Shown piece by piece: positions 14,351 through 21,268 of a stretch of 38,564 nucleotides of DNA. The translations under genes were made by a program, and so were the position numbers. The notes beneath the pieces are model-generated. The model was given only the letters and a program-made list of their open reading frames with translations, made no database searches and was not told where the DNA came from. The stretch is from JAADCS01 sp964473735 (GTDB lineage: Bacteria > Hydrothermota > Hydrothermia > LBFQ01), in the NCBI GenBank assembly GCA_964473735.1, contig CAYYQD010000012.1, positions 1-38,564 of the forward strand, in the 5' to 3' direction. Numbering within the stretch: position 1 is the first letter of the stretch; each line of letters opens with the position of its first letter.

Positions 14351-15038
14351 TACGTAGGATTTCCTCCGCCCGCCGGAGGTCTTCGGGGGTGTCTATGCCA
14401 AAGCCGTCGTAGTCGGAGATGAGGACCTTTATCTTCCAACCGTGGTAAAGGGCTCGCAGCTGTTCCAGCCTCTCAACCCTCTCAAGGGGGGCAACCGGCA
14501 GGGAGGAGAAGTCCCGGAGCCTCTTAAGGGTATAGGCGTACATCCCCACGTGAAGCAGGTACTCTCCGGAGCCGTGAGGTATGGGGCTACGGGAGAAGTA
14601 AAGGGCGTACCCTTTAGCATCCAACACGACCTTTACCCTGTTGGGGTTTCCCCCCTCCGGGGAGGGGTGGGCCAGAGTATATACGTCGGCGTCCCCGTCG
14701 GAGGCGAAGGAGAAGAGGGCGTCTATAACCTCCGGCTTTACGAAGGGTTCGTCCCCCTGAAGGTTCAGGACCACGCTGTCCTCCGGAAGGTCCCTGAGGG
14801 CGTAGGCCAGGCGGTCCGTGCCCGATGGCAGGTCCGAGGGGGTCATCACCACCCGGCACAGGTCCGAGACGGCGTCGGCTATGCGCTCATCGTCCGTCGC
14901 TAAGATTACGGTGTCCGCGGAGGAGGATACGGCGGCCTCCACCACCCACCTTATCACCGGTTTGGATCCGAGAGGTTGCAACAGCTTCCCGGGAAAACGG
15001 GAGGAGGAGAAACGAGCGGGTATCCCGACTACCTTCAC
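14331..15038 (-). CDS. kdsB: 3-deoxy-manno-octulosonate cytidylyltransferase
   Basis: CMP-KDO synthetase, which activates KDO for lipopolysaccharide inner core; it implies an LPS-bearing outer membrane. It is 235 residues. Family blocks: IPARFSSSRFPGKLL at the N-terminus (nucleotide binding), VILATDDERIADAV, MTPSDLPSGTDRLAYAL, VLNLQGDEPF and FSRSPIPHG. The start is GTG at 15038 with TAAAAT 6 bases upstream. Head-to-head with accA (37 bases between start codons) and tail-to-tail with nosY. Confidence 0.95.
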   Translation of the reverse strand: MKVVGIPARFSSSRFPGKLLQPLGSKPVIRWVVEAAVSSSADTVILATDDERIADAVSDLCRVVMTPSDLPSGTDRLAYALRDLPEDSVVLNLQGDEPFVKPEVIDALFSFASDGDADVYTLAHPSPEGGNPNRVKVVLDAKGYALYFSRSPIPHGSGEYLLHVGMYAYTLKRLRDFSSLPVAPLERVERLEQLRALYHGWKIKVLISDYDGFGIDTPEDLRRAEEILRIKNPSS

Positions 15039-15044
15039 CTGTCT

Positions 15045-15050
15045 ATTTTA
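15045..15050 (-). promoter_or_regulatory. -10 box TAAAAT, 6 bases before kdsB GTG
   Basis: TAAAAT then AGACAG then GTG. It forms one arm of a dyad with the accA -10 box (15045-15069). Confidence 0.55.
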
Positions 15051-15063
15051 CGGTCGGCACCGT

Positions 15064-15069
15064 TAAAAT
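15064..15069 (+). promoter_or_regulatory. -10 box TAAAAT, 6 bases before accA TTG
   Basis: TAAAAT then CACCTC then TTG at 15076 (12 bases before the ATG at 15082). It is the other arm of the dyad with the kdsB -10. The two promoters point outward and overlap, so polymerase could probably bind only one at a time. Confidence 0.55.
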
Positions 15070-15075
15070 CACCTC

Positions 15076-16047
15076 TTGCGAATGCGCTACTTGGACTTTG
15101 AGAGACCCATAGCCGCCCTTGAGGAGGAGCTGGAGGGGTTAAGGAGGAAGTACGAAGAGGAGAAGGACGAAGCCTTACTCGGGAAGATAGAGGATCTGGA
15201 AAAACAGGTGAAGAAGCTGAAGTACGACATCTTCTCCCGGCTTACCCGATGGCAGAAGGTCCAGCTTGCCCGACACCCCGACAGGCCCAAACCTCTGGAC
15301 ATCATATCTCACATCTGTGAGGATTTCGTGGAGCTCCATGGGGACAGGTTGTTTGGGGACGACGCCGCCGTGGTCGCTGGATTAGGGAAGATAGACAGGT
15401 ACGGCGTGGTGGTGATAGGCATTCAGAAGGGGAAGGATACGGAGGAGAACCTGAAGAGGAACTTCGGTATGGCCCATCCCGAGGGCTACCGTAAAGCCAT
15501 GCGCCTGTTTGACCTTGCGGACAAGCTCCGCCTCCCCGTTCTAACGCTGGTGGATACCCCCGGTGCGTACCCCGGGATAGGGGCCGAGGAGAGGGGACAG
15601 TTCTCCGCCATAGCCCACAGCATAAAGAGGATGCTTAAGCTGAGGGTACCGAGCGTCGCCTTCATAACGGGGGAGGGGGGGAGCGGTGGGGCTCTGGCCT
15701 TGGCCGCGGCCGACAGGGTCTATATGCTGGAGTACGCCGTGTATTCCGTGATCTCCCCCGAGGGAGCCGCCTCCATACTGTTTAAGGACGCCAGCAGAAA
15801 CAGGGAGGCGGCGGAGGCCCTGAAGATAACGGCCGACGACCTCTACGAGTTTGGCATAATTGACGGCATAGTTAAGGAGCCCCTTGGGGGCGCCCATAGG
15901 GACCCGAAGCTGACCGCCATGAGGGTGAGGCATACCTTCCTCAAGGCACTCAAAGAGCTCAAGGGTAAATCCCCTCGGACCCTACGGATGAGGAGGATGC
16001 AGAAGTACATCAAGATGGGAGCGTGGACGGAGGTAAAACCCACTTGA
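15076..16047 (+). CDS. accA: acetyl-CoA carboxylase carboxyltransferase alpha subunit
   Basis: Transfers the carboxyl group from biotin to acetyl-CoA to make malonyl-CoA for fatty acid synthesis, with AccD. It is 323 residues, the usual length, beginning LDFERPIAALEEELEGL (coiled-coil start typical of AccA), with LTRWQKVQLARHPDRP, DFVELHGDRLFGDD, VDTPGAYPGIGAEERGQ and GEGGSGGALALAAADRV. Either TTG 15076 or ATG 15082 could start it; spacing from the -10 box favours TTG. accD is not in the window. Confidence 0.97.
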   Translation: MRMRYLDFERPIAALEEELEGLRRKYEEEKDEALLGKIEDLEKQVKKLKYDIFSRLTRWQKVQLARHPDRPKPLDIISHICEDFVELHGDRLFGDDAAVVAGLGKIDRYGVVVIGIQKGKDTEENLKRNFGMAHPEGYRKAMRLFDLADKLRLPVLTLVDTPGAYPGIGAEERGQFSAIAHSIKRMLKLRVPSVAFITGEGGSGGALALAAADRVYMLEYAVYSVISPEGAASILFKDASRNREAAEALKITADDLYEFGIIDGIVKEPLGGAHRDPKLTAMRVRHTFLKALKELKGKSPRTLRMRRMQKYIKMGAWTEVKPT

Positions 16048-16072
16048 AAAAATAACTGTCCGGTTGTAAAAT
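16044..16072 (+). promoter_or_regulatory. promoter TTGAAA-17-TAAAAT, 7 bases before ATG at 16080
   Basis: The best full sigma-70-type promoter in the window: TTGAAA (16044-16049), a 17-base spacer, TAAAAT (16067-16072), then TCGCTCT and the ATG. With a normal start-site distance the transcript begins at the start codon. The -35 overlaps the accA stop codon. Confidence 0.7.
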
Positions 16073-16079
16073 TCGCTCT

Positions 16080-17111
16080 ATGAGGAAGGATAGGAGTGGG
16101 TTCTTCACGGTCGTAGTTGGAGAGGAGCCCATATACGAAGGCTACTTCCTCAAGGGCAAGCCTTTCGTGGTAAAGGCCCAAAAGTACGGGGAGGTCTGGT
16201 ACAGAGGGCTGCTCAGCGAAGAGGAGTACCAGAACAACCTCATGGGGAACCCCTTTGAGTACGCGCACAGAGTTTACGGTGATAGGTACGTACGCCACAT
16301 GGACGAATTCGCACGGAGGATAATGAACAGGGCCAAAGGAGACTTCGGTGAAGAGAACTTAAGGTTCATATTCAGGGAGCTCCCGGAGGAACACGTCAGG
16401 CTGGTACTCGGACTAACTGCGGACGACGAAGGAGGCACAGAGCGGGGCGAGGGGTTGATAGATGGGATCATCAAGAGGTTAGGGTGCGGGAGGGTGTGGG
16501 TAGGGGAGGAGGCTAAGGCACTGTTAGGTGAGATCCAGCCCAAAAGGGCGGATTCCCTTACGGCGTTTGTCTATCCGCACTACCTTATGCTCGTCGGTTC
16601 TGTTAAGTCGGAGAAATTCGTGGTTCTAACATCCCGTCTTGAGAGTATAGACCTGATGATGGAATGGGACTCCAACGGGGAAAGCGAAGACGAACCGGAG
16701 AGGTTCAAACTTGAAACCTTTTCCGGGGTTGGGGTACCCTTTGCGAGGATTAAGGTTAAGGGGAACGGAGTGGCGTCCCTCAGGATATACAGACGGATCG
16801 GAACGATAGTAAGGACCGAGGTGGATGTTCCCCTTAGCGTTGTCCAGATAAAGAGGGTGGTGGAAGAGTATCGGACGTGGGTGCGTTTCGTGGAGTCCGA
16901 GGTTCAGCTCCTCCGTCCCTCCCACATAACCCTTCCAGCGTGGAGAAAGATGATCATGGCCTATCTGGACGAGTATCCTAACCCCGAAGACTTCGCACGG
17001 ATACTGACGGTTGAAACCGGTCTGTCCGTAGAGGTACCTACGGTGAGGGTGACCGGTAGTCAAGAGTTTGACCACTCCGGGTCCGACCGTACCTTCACCA
17101 CCTTAGAATAG
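16080..17111 (+). CDS. unknown protein, first of a tandem paralogue pair
   Basis: A 343-residue protein that I do not recognise. It is clearly homologous to the next gene along its whole length. Shared blocks: YEGY.L.G..F (19-29), W-YRGLLS (40-46), GNP..YA (56-62), a central YPHYLMLVGSVKSEKFVVLT strand pair, VGVPFARI, and SHITLPAWRK..MAYLDEYPNPEDF (291-315), the best conserved part. It lacks a signal peptide and membrane segments, so it is probably cytoplasmic. A conserved hydrophobic core with a charged middle (DDEGGTERGE) suggests two domains. No catalytic motif stands out. It has its own strong promoter. Confidence 0.85.
   Translation: MRKDRSGFFTVVVGEEPIYEGYFLKGKPFVVKAQKYGEVWYRGLLSEEEYQNNLMGNPFEYAHRVYGDRYVRHMDEFARRIMNRAKGDFGEENLRFIFRELPEEHVRLVLGLTADDEGGTERGEGLIDGIIKRLGCGRVWVGEEAKALLGEIQPKRADSLTAFVYPHYLMLVGSVKSEKFVVLTSRLESIDLMMEWDSNGESEDEPERFKLETFSGVGVPFARIKVKGNGVASLRIYRRIGTIVRTEVDVPLSVVQIKRVVEEYRTWVRFVESEVQLLRPSHITLPAWRKMIMAYLDEYPNPEDFARILTVETGLSVEVPTVRVTGSQEFDHSGSDRTFTTLE
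17104..17109 (+). promoter_or_regulatory. possible -10 box TAGAAT, 10 bases before ATG at 17120
   Basis: The last codons of the upstream paralogue (TTA GAA TAG) contain TAGAAT. There is no SD before the next ATG. Spacing is slightly long and the overlap could be chance. Confidence 0.35.
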
Positions 17112-17119
17112 CCCTTTCT

Positions 17120-18172
17120 ATGCGGGAGCGCAACGGTTTTGTGGTCGTATTCTCTAACGGTGAGAAGGTCTACGAGGGGTACGTCCTTAACGGACAGAAG
17201 TTCATAATAGTGGCCCCTATCCTCAACATGGTGTGGTATCGGGGACTCCTTAGCGATGTGGAGTGGGAGAACCTGCGCCTCGGGAACCCTCACAGGTACG
17301 CTTACGAGAAGTTCGGTGAGGAGTATCTCAAGCACCTGAAAGTATTTACGGAGAGGGTTTTAGAGGAGGTCAGGAAACGTTTCAACGAGGAGGATCTCAG
17401 GGAGGAGTTCGTGGCCATGCCCGAGGATTACGTCCGGGAGATCCTGGGCTTCCCAGTGGAGGAGGTGAAGATAGCGGAGGAGACACGGGAGAGCAGGAGT
17501 ACCGAGCAGATCAAACGTACCCTGATGGCCTTAGGATACACCAACTACTACATAAACGGAGACTACGGGGAGGGGAACCGGAACCTCGCCTATTACACCG
17601 AGGTGTGCGAGGCCATAAAGGAGGGGGATACCGCTTTCCTGCTGCTCTACCCGAAGAGGCTGGTTCTGGTGGGACGCTTGGGTGATACCCACTTCGTGGC
17701 GGTTACGCCCGGCATAAACACGGCCATTAACACTCTACTCCAGTTTCCACCGGGGCACACGATAGCGCGGATGCGCGGGGCTCCCGTCTCACGCTTTAAG
17801 AACGTGGGGGTACCGATGGCCAAGGTAGTCGCCCTGAGTAAAGATAGACTTCAGGTATCCACCCTTCGGCACGTGGGCCAGTTCATAAACGTTGAGGATA
17901 GCATTGAGATAAAACCCGAAGAGATATCCAGACTACTCAGAAGCTATAAGAGGTGGCTCTCCAAGGTGGAGGGTTACCTGAAGAACAACCCCCCATCCCA
18001 CATGACGCTGCCAGCGTGGAGGAAGATAGTGGCCGCCTACCTTGATGACTATCCCCACCCCGATGACTTCAGGAGGATGTTGAGCGTTCTGACCTACGGA
18101 GAGGTGGAGATCCCCGAGTGCGAGGGAACCAACGACCTCAAGGAGGTCAAGGGGACCTCTTCAAGTACATAA
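17120..18172 (+). CDS. unknown protein, second of a tandem paralogue pair
   Basis: A 350-residue paralogue of the preceding gene, separated by 8 bases. It keeps the same order of blocks: VYEGYVLNGQKF, VWYRGLLS, GNPHRYAYEKFGEEYL, YPKRLVLVGRLGDTHFVAVT, VGVPMAKV and SHMTLPAWRKIVAAYLDDYP (293-312). The middle third differs most and is longer here (RESRSTEQIKRTLMALGY...). No signal peptide, membrane helix or known motif is seen. The C-terminus overlaps the convergent methyltransferase by 26 bases. The divergence shows an old duplication kept in tandem, which suggests the two products act together, perhaps as a heteromer (inference). Confidence 0.85.
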   Translation: MRERNGFVVVFSNGEKVYEGYVLNGQKFIIVAPILNMVWYRGLLSDVEWENLRLGNPHRYAYEKFGEEYLKHLKVFTERVLEEVRKRFNEEDLREEFVAMPEDYVREILGFPVEEVKIAEETRESRSTEQIKRTLMALGYTNYYINGDYGEGNRNLAYYTEVCEAIKEGDTAFLLLYPKRLVLVGRLGDTHFVAVTPGINTAINTLLQFPPGHTIARMRGAPVSRFKNVGVPMAKVVALSKDRLQVSTLRHVGQFINVEDSIEIKPEEISRLLRSYKRWLSKVEGYLKNNPPSHMTLPAWRKIVAAYLDDYPHPDDFRRMLSVLTYGEVEIPECEGTNDLKEVKGTSSST

Positions 18173-19061
18173 CGCGGTGATTCTTAAAGAGGAGAATAAG
18201 GGTCTTCATACCGGGGGCCAGTTTTTCCTTTTCTTCGTCCGGCAGGCTCTCAAACACGTCTAAGAGGCCGTACTTGAGGAGGAAGTTAGTCTGATCCGTA
18301 TAGAGAACCACCCGATAACCCATCTCCCGGGCTATTCTCTCAACCGCGGAGAAGTTCACGAAGTGGGTTATATCCGTCCCGGGACGTAGGGCGTCAAGGT
18401 CCTCGTACCGGCGATGCTCTCTGTAGCCCTGAAGGGTACCGGAGGGTGCCACGATAGGGAACTCCTCCTCATCGTACCCGTAGTCAAATATGAGAACCCT
18501 TTCGGTCCTGCCAAGTATATCCCGCAGGAAATCCCCCACGCCTACGCCCTCGTCGTAGGTGAAGCCCTCCCTCACAGGTCCCGAGTAATGCTCCGGGCCC
18601 CCGGACGGGATCAGGCCGAACTCCCCGTCCCTCTCCACCACCTCCCACCATCTCCCCTCCTTAAACACGTACCTTCGGGATGGGAAGGCGTCTAAAACCT
18701 CGTTCAGCAGGTAGGCGTCCGCCTCAACCGGCTCCTCCACCAACTTCCACCTTCCGCTCCTCTCGTACTCCTTCAGGAGGTTCCTCTGCACTTCCCGGAG
18801 CTTTTTGCTTCTCTCGTAAGACAGGACGGTGATGGATGTAGCCTTCAGGATGTCCAGAGCGAGGTACCCCTCGCCCCCTCCCACCTCAACCAGCCTCCTG
18901 ACCCCCTCCCTCTCTAAAAACCTGCCCACGGTGTATCCGAACGTAGGTGACGCGTGCGGGGCCGTGAAGAAGTCCCCCCTCTTACCTATGCGCACGTGCT
19001 TGGTGTAGTACCCCTCCTCACCGTACAGGAGCTCTTCTATCACCTCGGCTAAGGTCCTCAT
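18147..19061 (-). CDS. SAM-dependent methyltransferase, MidA/NDUFAF7 family
   Basis: A 304-residue protein of the COG1565 (DUF185) family. The mitochondrial relative NDUFAF7/MidA methylates an arginine of complex I subunit NDUFS2; bacterial roles are less known. Visible motifs: GYYTKHVRIGKRGDFFTAPHASPTFG near the start (diagnostic; shown here in part as GDFFTAPHASPTFG), SAM-binding VEVGGGEGYLALDIL, AYLLNEVLDAFPSRRY, VLIFDYGYDEEEF and DITHFVNFSAVERI. Length is somewhat short for the family (350-400). The ATG has TAGAAT 8 bases upstream. It follows the EamA gene by 21 bases. Confidence 0.9.
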   Translation of the reverse strand: MRTLAEVIEELLYGEEGYYTKHVRIGKRGDFFTAPHASPTFGYTVGRFLEREGVRRLVEVGGGEGYLALDILKATSITVLSYERSKKLREVQRNLLKEYERSGRWKLVEEPVEADAYLLNEVLDAFPSRRYVFKEGRWWEVVERDGEFGLIPSGGPEHYSGPVREGFTYDEGVGVGDFLRDILGRTERVLIFDYGYDEEEFPIVAPSGTLQGYREHRRYEDLDALRPGTDITHFVNFSAVERIAREMGYRVVLYTDQTNFLLKYGLLDVFESLPDEEKEKLAPGMKTLILLFKNHRVMYLKRSP

Positions 19062-19069
19062 GGGGGAGG

Positions 19070-19075
19070 ATTCTA
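19070..19075 (-). promoter_or_regulatory. -10 box TAGAAT, 8 bases before ATG at 19061
   Basis: TAGAAT, then CCTCCCCC, then ATG. It fits in the 21-base gap after the EamA gene. Confidence 0.5.
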
Positions 19076-19082
19076 AGCCCTT

Positions 19083-19943
19083 CTATCTGCCAAATAGGGA
19101 GAGGAGAATGAGGGAGGCCCCCAAGAACATGACGGTGGCTCCGGCCAACCTCTCCCTCCCCCTTCCCTCGCGGAACAGGAGAACACCCACGAGACTGGAG
19201 AGTAGAGTGCTGGTCCTCTTTATGGCTATGACGTAGGGTACGAGGGTAAGGGTTATGGCCAGCATCTGGAGGACGGAACCTACGGCATCGGCAACCCCCA
19301 TGGCCAGAGGGTGGGTTAAGCTGGGCCTGCACCTCCGCAGGGCGTCCAGGGCGAAGGGTAAGGTGGCGACCACTATCCCCGCGTCCATGGTGGCCACCCA
19401 GAGGAAGGGGTCGCTGGCCTCCACACCCACCCTGTCAAGGTTGGCCGTTATGCTCCATACTAAAGAGACGACCAGCATGTACCTCGGCCCGGACTCCCGT
19501 AGAATGGCCGTCAGAGGACGGAGGAGCCCCCCTCTCGCTTCCCTTAGGTTCAGGATGTAAGATCCAACGGCCACCAAGATGACCCCCGCTGCTCCCGGAG
19601 GGGGTACCTCTTGCCCGAGCATCACACGGGAGGTGATGAGAAGGAAGACGGGGGAGAAGCTCAAAACGGGTACGGTTGCGGATAGGGGGGACAGGGAGAT
19701 GGCCCTGAGGTACAGGTAGAAGGCGAGGGCGTTCAGGGAGGCGTTGAGTACGGCTACAGGGATAAAGGTGTTTAAATCGGCGTGAATCCCTCTCCAGAGG
19801 AGAAGCGGGGAGAGCAGGAGGAGGGCCGTACCTTTGTACAGTAAAAGCAAAGACACGGGCGAGGTCCTACGGGTAGCCACCTTTCCCACCGCGTCCTTCA
19901 CACTCTCAAGGAGGGCCACACCGAACGACAGGAGGATACCCAC
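19083..19943 (-). CDS. EamA/DMT-family transporter
   Basis: A 286-residue membrane protein with about ten transmembrane segments and two EamA repeats, of the drug/metabolite exporter superfamily. Typical features are AVLNASLNALAFYLYLRAI, LSATVPVLSFSPVFLLI and, in the second half, LMAITLTLVPYVIAIKRTSTLLSSLVG. The substrate is unknown. The start is GTG at 19943; the upstream box (TACCCT, 7 bases before) is a weak version of the usual signal. It lies 21 bases upstream of the methyltransferase gene. Confidence 0.88.
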   Translation of the reverse strand: MGILLSFGVALLESVKDAVGKVATRRTSPVSLLLLYKGTALLLLSPLLLWRGIHADLNTFIPVAVLNASLNALAFYLYLRAISLSPLSATVPVLSFSPVFLLITSRVMLGQEVPPPGAAGVILVAVGSYILNLREARGGLLRPLTAILRESGPRYMLVVSLVWSITANLDRVGVEASDPFLWVATMDAGIVVATLPFALDALRRCRPSLTHPLAMGVADAVGSVLQMLAITLTLVPYVIAIKRTSTLLSSLVGVLLFREGRGRERLAGATVMFLGASLILLSLFGR

Positions 19944-20082
19944 ACCGTAAAGGGTACGGTGGATAGGGAGACAACCTCTAACTCTAACCGATGTGATCCA
20001 CCGCCGGTTGTTATTGGAGTGTTTAGCCGTGAGTATTATGTTCGGGTGGTGTAAGTGCGGGTATCTATCCGCAAAAGAGTCG

Positions 20083-20099
20083 GTACCACTTTGGGTATA
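20083..20099 (+). repeat. 17-base element shared with 29784-29800 (inverted)
   Basis: GTACCACTTTGGGTATA occurs exactly here and, on the opposite strand, at 29784-29800. The bases after it are also similar (AAATCCGTAT here, GAACCCGCAT there). Both copies lie in long intergenic regions. Confidence 0.55.
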
Positions 20100-20103
20100 A
20101 AAT
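20098..20103 (+). promoter_or_regulatory. possible -10 box TAAAAT in the intergenic element
   Basis: TAAAAT overlaps the end of the shared 17-base element and stands 8 bases before ATG 20112, which opens a nine-codon frame ending at 20141. It may drive a micro-ORF, a small RNA or a nadC leader. Confidence 0.3.
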
Positions 20104-20215
20104 CCGTATAAATGCCCCTCCTCACCGTTGCGAAGTCCTGAAATGTGCCCGAATCTCGTAGTACCGGGAGAAGGATAAAGGGATCTGTAGCCGAGAGGCC
20201 TAAGCCAGAAGATAG

Positions 20216-20449
20216 GATCTTACGTTGTACAAACTTCTGGATGGATCCGTGGGCGGGGCGAGGGGGGAGGTAGTGGTGGCTCCTGTTGATGTTGCCCTCT
20301 CTCAAGCTGTAGTCGTACAACCCAACTTAGTCTTAGTACTTAAGAAGCGTGCAAATATAGTGAAGGATAGGCTTTTCGGCCTACCGGTGAATATAGTCCC
20401 ACCCAACACAGTACGCAGAGGCACCTTCCTGTCGGACAGGCGACCGTAA
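20216..20449 (+). pseudogene. relic of a Uma2-family (PD-(D/E)XK-like) gene
   Basis: The open frame reads LYKLLDGSVGGARGEVVVAP, then VDVALSQAVVVQPNLVLVLK, then KRANIVKDRLFGLPVNIV. This follows the Uma2 pattern (G-x-V-x-x-APxDVxL...VVQPDLxFVxxER...I...GxPDLVVE) closely. The catalytic Asp of VQPD is Asn here and the PDLVVE strand has become PVNIV. There is a stop (TAG at 20213) just before it, no N-terminal part, and the match ends near 20420. It is a decayed fragment of a family common in thermophiles and cyanobacteria, function poorly known. Confidence 0.6.
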
Positions 20450-20452
20450 AAT
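20447..20452 (+). promoter_or_regulatory. -10 box TAAAAT, 6 bases before nadC TTG
   Basis: TAAAAT, then CCTCCG, then TTG at 20459. No SD; leaderless TTG start predicted. Confidence 0.55.
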
Positions 20453-20458
20453 CCTCCG

Positions 20459-21268
20459 TTGAGTCCCATAGACGTTTTGAGGTTGGCCCTTGCGGAGGAT
20501 GCCCCCTTCGGAGATATAACGACCGAGCACGCCGTCGCCGACGTGGAGGTCTATGGCGTAGTGATAGCCAGAGAGGAGGGGATTATGGCAGCCCGCCCCC
20601 TGTTTGAGTCGGCGATGGAGCTCCTCAAACTGAAGATAGAACAGAGTGTGAGGGATGGGGAGAAGTTCCGGGCGGGTACATCTCTGGCAACGATTCGGGG
20701 CAGGGCCAGAGACGTCCTGCTGGTGGAGAGGACGCTACTCAACGTGTTAGGCAGGATGTGCGGCATAGCGAAGCTCACGGCCGAGTACGTTAGAAGGGCC
20801 GGGGGGGTACCCGTATACGACACCCGAAAGACGATGCCCCTGCTCAGGTACTACGACAAGTACGCCGTAAGGGTTGGAGGCGGGTACAACCACCGCTTCA
20901 CCCTCTCCGAGATCGCCATGGTAAAGGACAACCACAAGAGGATAGCCGGGTCCGTAAGGGAGGCCGTCAGGAGACTCCGTGAGGCTCTTCCCCACGTACC
21001 GTTGGTGGTTGAAGTGGAGAGCGTGGAGGAGCTGGAATCTCTTAGAGGGCTTGACGTGGATTGGGTGCTGCTGGATAACATGCCTATTAACGTTCTGAGG
21101 GATGCTATACCTCTGGCCAGGATGATGGGGTTTAAGGTGGAGGTGTCGGGGGGCATAAACCTGAAGAACGTAAGCGAGTACGCTGCCCTGAAACCCGATC
21201 GTATATCCGTGGGGGCGCTTACGAAGTCCGCTGTACCCGTAGATGTCAGCTTAGAGGTCTCAACGTAG
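20459..21268 (+). CDS. nadC: nicotinate-nucleotide pyrophosphorylase (quinolinate phosphoribosyltransferase)
   Basis: Converts quinolinate and PRPP to nicotinate mononucleotide in de novo NAD synthesis. It is 269 residues. Diagnostic blocks: LAEDAPFGDITTEHA, ERTLLNVLGRMCGIAKLT, YDTRKTMPLLRYYDKYAVRV, GGGYNHR, MVKDNH, VEVESVEEL and VEVSGGINLKNV. The start must be the TTG at 20459, since the next ATG lies well inside the fold. nadA and nadB are not in the window. The 3' end overlaps the convergent Wzc-like gene by 23 bases. Confidence 0.96.
   Translation: MSPIDVLRLALAEDAPFGDITTEHAVADVEVYGVVIAREEGIMAARPLFESAMELLKLKIEQSVRDGEKFRAGTSLATIRGRARDVLLVERTLLNVLGRMCGIAKLTAEYVRRAGGVPVYDTRKTMPLLRYYDKYAVRVGGGYNHRFTLSEIAMVKDNHKRIAGSVREAVRRLREALPHVPLVVEVESVEELESLRGLDVDWVLLDNMPINVLRDAIPLARMMGFKVEVSGGINLKNVSEYAALKPDRISVGALTKSAVPVDVSLEVST

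Larger units (their letters stand above)
19944..20458. other. long intergenic region with relics
   Basis: This 515-base gap lies between divergent EamA and nadC genes. It contains a GTACCACTTTGGGTATA element (20083-20099) shared with the 29.8 kb region, a TAAAAT box (20098-20103) placed 8 bases before a nine-codon frame (20112-20141, MPLLTVAKS), and a decayed Uma2-family fragment (20216-20449). The nadC -10 box lies at its right end. Confidence 0.6.
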
